9,653 nucleotides of DNA from Acetofilamentum sp. Lineage in GTDB: Bacteria; Bacteroidota; Bacteroidia; Bacteroidales; JAFGUD01. The stretch covers positions 1 to 9,653 of the forward strand of contig DYKL01000117.1 in NCBI GenBank assembly GCA_020722645.1, read 5' to 3'. The position numbers were made by a program, and so were the translations under genes. Positions 7,353 through 9,653 of the stretch are shown here, piece by piece. The notes under the pieces are model-generated. The model saw only the letters and a list, made by a program, of their open reading frames with translations, was not told the DNA's origin and did no database searches. The stretch's first letter is position 1, and every line of letters starts with the position of its first letter.

Positions 7353-7730
7353 ATGACAGAAAATGAAATATCCGAAAAAATAATTGGTTGCGCAATTGAA
7401 GTGCATAAGGCATTAGGTCCGGGTTTACTTGAAAGTGCGTATTTAGAATGTTTATACTACGAGCTGCAAAAGGCAGGACTTAGGACAGAAAAACAAAAAC
7501 CGTTACCATTAATTTACAAAGAAATTAAACTTGATGCAGGTTATAGATTAGACTTAATTGTCGAAAACAAAGTGATAATTGAAGTAAAATCAATTGAAAC
7601 TCTAAATGATATTCATACTGCTCAAGTATTAACTTATTTAAAACTTTCGGGTTGCAAATTAGGATTGTTGATGAACTTTAATGTACTTAGATTGATAGAC
7701 GGTCTAAAAAGATTAGTCAACAAACTATAA
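7353..7730 (+). CDS. GxxExxY family protein (PD-(D/E)XK-like)
   Basis: The 125-residue protein has the family signature GLLESAY (24-30, G-x2-E-x2-Y) in HKALGPGLLESAYLECL. It also has a PD-(D/E)XK-like nuclease core: D67 in YRLDLIVENK and the E77-V78-K79 triad in VIIEVKSIE, followed by the Q91-x2-T94-Y95 helix. Length is typical (about 120-130). The family is widespread, often multi-copy, and of unknown biological role; a nuclease activity is predicted from the fold only. The ATG at 7353 is the first usable start, because the ATG at 7345 closes at once. The 3' end is intact, ending INGL-like as LIDGLKRLVNKL. The heptamer hairpin begins at the base right after the stop codon, and the gene lies between 19-bp inverted repeats, so it may travel as a small cassette. 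No partner gene (toxin, antitoxin or methylase) is adjacent. Confidence 0.9.
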   Translation: MTENEISEKIIGCAIEVHKALGPGLLESAYLECLYYELQKAGLRTEKQKPLPLIYKEIKLDAGYRLDLIVENKVIIEVKSIETLNDIHTAQVLTYLKLSGCKLGLLMNFNVLRLIDGLKRLVNKL

Positions 7731-7812
7731 ACTCTGCGTTACTCTGCGAAAACTTTGCGGTTCTCTGCGTTTAAAATATTAACCGCTGAGAAAACGCAAA
7801 GTTCCGCAGAGT
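7731..7812. repeat. CTCTGCG heptamer array forming a large hairpin
   Basis: Direct heptamers lie at 7732, 7742, 7753 (variant CTTTGCG) and 7763. Inverted ones lie at 7784 (CGCTGAG), 7795 (CGCAAAG) and 7805 (CGCAGAG). All starts fall on a 10.5-bp grid with one empty slot in the loop. The arms 7741-7772 and 7781-7812 match at about 27 of 32 positions. The array begins immediately after the GxxExxY stop codon. CTCTGCG-like repeats near genes of this family are something I recall from other genomes, without being able to check it here. The hairpin could act as a transcript end, although no T-run follows, or as a protein-binding or mobility site. Confidence 0.75.
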
Positions 7813-7827
7813 CAATAAAATAATTTA

Positions 7828-7846
7828 GGCGTTAAACCCGATAGTC
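7828..7846. repeat. Right inverted repeat bracketing the GxxExxY gene
   Basis: GGCGTTAAACCCGATAGTC is the partner of 7314-7332 (16 of 19 matches after complementing). It ends the candidate 533-bp cassette 15 bp after the heptamer hairpin. Confidence 0.5.
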
Positions 7847-7864
7847 ATTAAAAAAACATAAATA

Positions 7865-7989
7865 TTTTAAAAAGTGTATTGTTTTAAACCTATTGATTTG
7901 CCAGTGGTGGCACCGGCAAAAAAGTGTATTACTGACGTTTCGGATGTCCACACCTGAAATTTCAACGGTTTTAAAACAAGACTTAAAAA
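7865..7989. repeat. Small structured intergenic repeat before the propeller lipoprotein
   Basis: TTGTTTTAAACC (7879-7890) is an inverted copy of 7967-7979 with one extra base. Between them is a hairpin, TTTGCC (7897-7902) with GGCAAA (7915-7920), carrying an inner GTG/CAC pairing. A 12-base direct repeat AAAAAGTGTATT lies at 7869-7880 and 7919-7930. It is locally richer in G and C than its surroundings. It may be another miniature element or a 5' regulatory region. No clear promoter box for the gene at 8027 is seen in it. Confidence 0.4.
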
Positions 7990-8026
7990 TGAAAGAATGT
8001 AAATAAACTATTAAAAAAATAATATT

Positions 8027-9250
8027 ATGAAAACAAAAATAACTCTTATCCTTGCCATTTTAATTATTTTATCAATTCCATTTATATCTTCTTGCCACAA
8101 AGATCCGATAGATAATAATCATGATGATTCTTTAATGAGTTTTTCCAATGAAAATTGGTTTTTTGATTTTAACGGAACAATTAACGGTGGTGAGGGCTAC
8201 GATGTCATTAAATCATCGGTTGATAACAAAATTTATATCTGCGGTGCTTTTTTATGTGTAAACGATAATTGGGATATGAAAAATCTCACTCGTTGGGTTC
8301 AATCAAGCAATACGTGGGAAGTAGTTCCGGGCATTGATTATTATCACAGTAATTTTATAAGATGTGTTACTGAAGACAATTCAGGAAATCTGTATTTTGG
8401 TGGCGATTTTTCGACAATAGGAGGTGTTACTGCCGGTAGAGTGGGCAGGTTTGATGTTGCTGGCGGAACATGGTCTAATTTACGTGATGTCGATTTTTAC
8501 GACGAAGAACAGCAATACGGACCAATCAGTGGCGGTGTATATGCTATTCAATATTTAAACAATTATATATATATAGGTGGTGGTATTTTCAACTCAGACA
8601 GTTCAACATTGAAATATATCAGACGCTTTAATCTTACCACTAACAAATGGGAAGCTGTGGGCGAAGGTGTTAATGGTCGTGTCAGATGTTTTACGACTGA
8701 TGAAAACGGCAATTTATATGTTGGTGGAGAATTTACCGAAGCAGGTGGAAATTCTGCAAATTATATTGCAAAGTGGAATGGAACTGCATGGGAAGCATTA
8801 GGAAATGGAACAGATGATTATGTATTGTCTATAGCTTATAATGATGGCAATTTATACGTGGGCGGAGGTTTTAAAAATGTAGGTACTGAAATAAGGTCGC
8901 AAGGTATTGCTAAATGGAACGGTACCAGTTGGGAAGCAATGAGCAAAGGAGTTTATTCGCTTGGAAGTACAGGATTTTCTGTTCAGGATATTGCAATTGA
9001 CGAAGACGGTCTTGTTTATATAGGCGGATTTTTTGACAGAAAATATTCCGACGACGATACATTGAATCATGTCGGTGTGTTTTATGAAAATGAATGGAGA
9101 CAATTAGGTGATGGTCTTGGAACATCAAGCACTCAGGGTGTTATGGGTATGTATGCCGATGGTAATGAAATTTATTTTGTCGGATACTTCACAAGAGGAA
9201 CAGGTGACCCCAATGATAAAATCAATACAGCTATCTGGAAGAAAAAATAG
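8027..9250 (+). CDS. Lipoprotein, predicted seven-bladed beta-propeller
   Basis: The 407-residue protein begins with a lipoprotein signal peptide (MKTKITLILAILIILSIPFISSC, lipidated C23), so it is exported and anchored, probably at the outer membrane. The rest consists of seven units, each starting with an aromatic-glycine strand: IYICGAF (69), LYFGGDF (122), IYIGGGI (181), LYVGGEF (229), LYVGGGF (276), VYIGGFF (329) and IYFVGYF (382). Spacing is 47-59 residues. Several units also carry IAKWNGTxWEALG-type strands. Seven units suggest a closed seven-bladed propeller related to delta-60/Kelch-like repeats. No catalytic residues can be assigned; binding of protein or glycan is a guess. The ATG at 8027 gives a normal signal peptide. 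There is no C-terminal sorting domain, which fits a lipoprotein. No operon partner is seen, and it lies between two copies of the MITE-like element. Confidence 0.82.
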   Translation: MKTKITLILAILIILSIPFISSCHKDPIDNNHDDSLMSFSNENWFFDFNGTINGGEGYDVIKSSVDNKIYICGAFLCVNDNWDMKNLTRWVQSSNTWEVVPGIDYYHSNFIRCVTEDNSGNLYFGGDFSTIGGVTAGRVGRFDVAGGTWSNLRDVDFYDEEQQYGPISGGVYAIQYLNNYIYIGGGIFNSDSSTLKYIRRFNLTTNKWEAVGEGVNGRVRCFTTDENGNLYVGGEFTEAGGNSANYIAKWNGTAWEALGNGTDDYVLSIAYNDGNLYVGGGFKNVGTEIRSQGIAKWNGTSWEAMSKGVYSLGSTGFSVQDIAIDEDGLVYIGGFFDRKYSDDDTLNHVGVFYENEWRQLGDGLGTSSTQGVMGMYADGNEIYFVGYFTRGTGDPNDKINTAIWKKK

Positions 9251-9604
9251 TTGTAAACAGCGAAATTCTGAAAACGACTATTGTAATTATATTCAGCAAG
9301 TTAAACAATAAGAGTTTTCCTAATTATATTCGTTTTTAGCAAAACTGTAAATTTTTGAGATAATCTGTAAAATATCTTTCAAAAAAGTCATTCATGAGGA
9401 ATCTTGTAAAACTAAAACAACATTGTCCAATAATTTTACAAATGAATTATTAATTGCTATGTGTTAGATTCTTCTGTGATGAAACTCAACAAGTAGCTTT
9501 TTAGAAGGACTGTATGAGTATAGAAATTTAAAGACATCAGTAAATTTTTAGATAAATTATCCAATTAAATTTTTTATTGTCCTTAAATAGTAATGAACTA
9601 TTAT
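9251..9604. other. AT-rich non-coding stretch after the propeller gene
   Basis: No convincing gene, tRNA or terminator is seen. The longest local frames are very short (an ATG at 9394 gives 19 codons). A weak 8-bp inverted repeat, TTGTAAAA (9404-9411) with TTTTACAA (9434-9441), is the only structure noted. It may hold decayed coding or mobile DNA, but I cannot recognise any. Confidence 0.5.
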
Positions 9605-9653
9605 TACCTTAAATCCGTAAGTCTATACTTATATATCTGAAATTCAGTCAGGT
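9605..9653. mobile_element. MITE-like element, copy 2 (left end, cut by window edge)
   Basis: These 49 bases match 6795-6843 at 48 of 49 positions, in the same orientation. The one difference makes this copy's left end agree with the right end of copy 1 at 19 of 20 positions. The preceding bases differ from copy 1, placing the element boundary at TACCTT and confirming a dispersed unit. The window stops just where the internal hairpin would begin. Confidence 0.75.

Noticed and set aside
7353..7730. GxxExxY gene as part of a toxin-antitoxin or restriction system
   Set aside because: There is no adjacent partner gene, methylase or antitoxin; the nearest genes are a ferritin remnant and a lipoprotein.
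7731..7846. CRISPR-like array downstream of the GxxExxY gene
   Set aside because: The repeat units are 7 bases with 3-4 base gaps and switch orientation, unlike CRISPR repeats and spacers, and no cas genes are present.
8852..9311. Short frames overlapping and just past the end of the propeller gene on both strands
   Set aside because: They are out of frame with a clear repeat-containing gene and have no recognisable features; the plus-strand one (9108-9311) merely runs past the stop.
9394..9453. Small ORF of 19 codons after the propeller gene
   Set aside because: It has no start signals or recognisable sequence, and such short frames are expected by chance in AT-rich DNA.

Overview
The window is low-GC DNA that looks like a member of the Bacteroidota, possibly a Bacteroidales-like lineage. 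Three things suggest this. Several starts are preceded by the TAnnTTTG -7 box typical of that phylum, and Shine-Dalgarno sequences are not evident. The protein families fit: a ~750-residue mitochondrial-type aconitase, a stand-alone deoxynucleoside kinase and a DPS-like ferritin. Two secreted lipoproteins with short lipoboxes also fit. The species cannot be named from the sequence.

The left part (1-6210) is ordinary core chromosome. On the minus strand lie accD (acetyl-CoA carboxylase beta subunit, fatty acid synthesis) and, upstream of it, aconitase (TCA cycle). They may be co-transcribed, with a 116-bp repeat-rich spacer between them. Divergent from aconitase is a P-loop deoxynucleoside kinase, followed by a large lipoprotein that combines an OmpA-like-looking segment with TPRs and ends at a strong bidirectional terminator. 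Promoter boxes can be placed for aconitase, the kinase and the TPR lipoprotein.

The middle (6211-6760) carries a minus-strand DPS-like ferritin gene. A missing base splits its reading frame near codon 34, so it is a pseudogene or a sequencing/assembly error.

The right part (6760-9653) is accessory in character and rich in repeats. It holds a 159-bp MITE-like element with 20-bp terminal inverted repeats and a perfect 22-bp internal palindrome, a cluster of nested hairpins, and a GxxExxY-family gene. That gene sits inside a 19-bp imperfect inverted repeat and is followed directly by CTCTGCG-type heptamers on a roughly 10.5-bp grid. After it come another small structured repeat, a lipoprotein predicted to be a seven-bladed beta-propeller, and the left end of a second copy of the MITE-like element at the window edge. 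The two copies are in direct orientation and bracket the GxxExxY gene and the propeller gene.

No complete defence system, transposase, CRISPR array, tRNA or rRNA is visible. The strongest candidates for something undescribed are the GxxExxY gene with its flanking repeats and the phased heptamer array.
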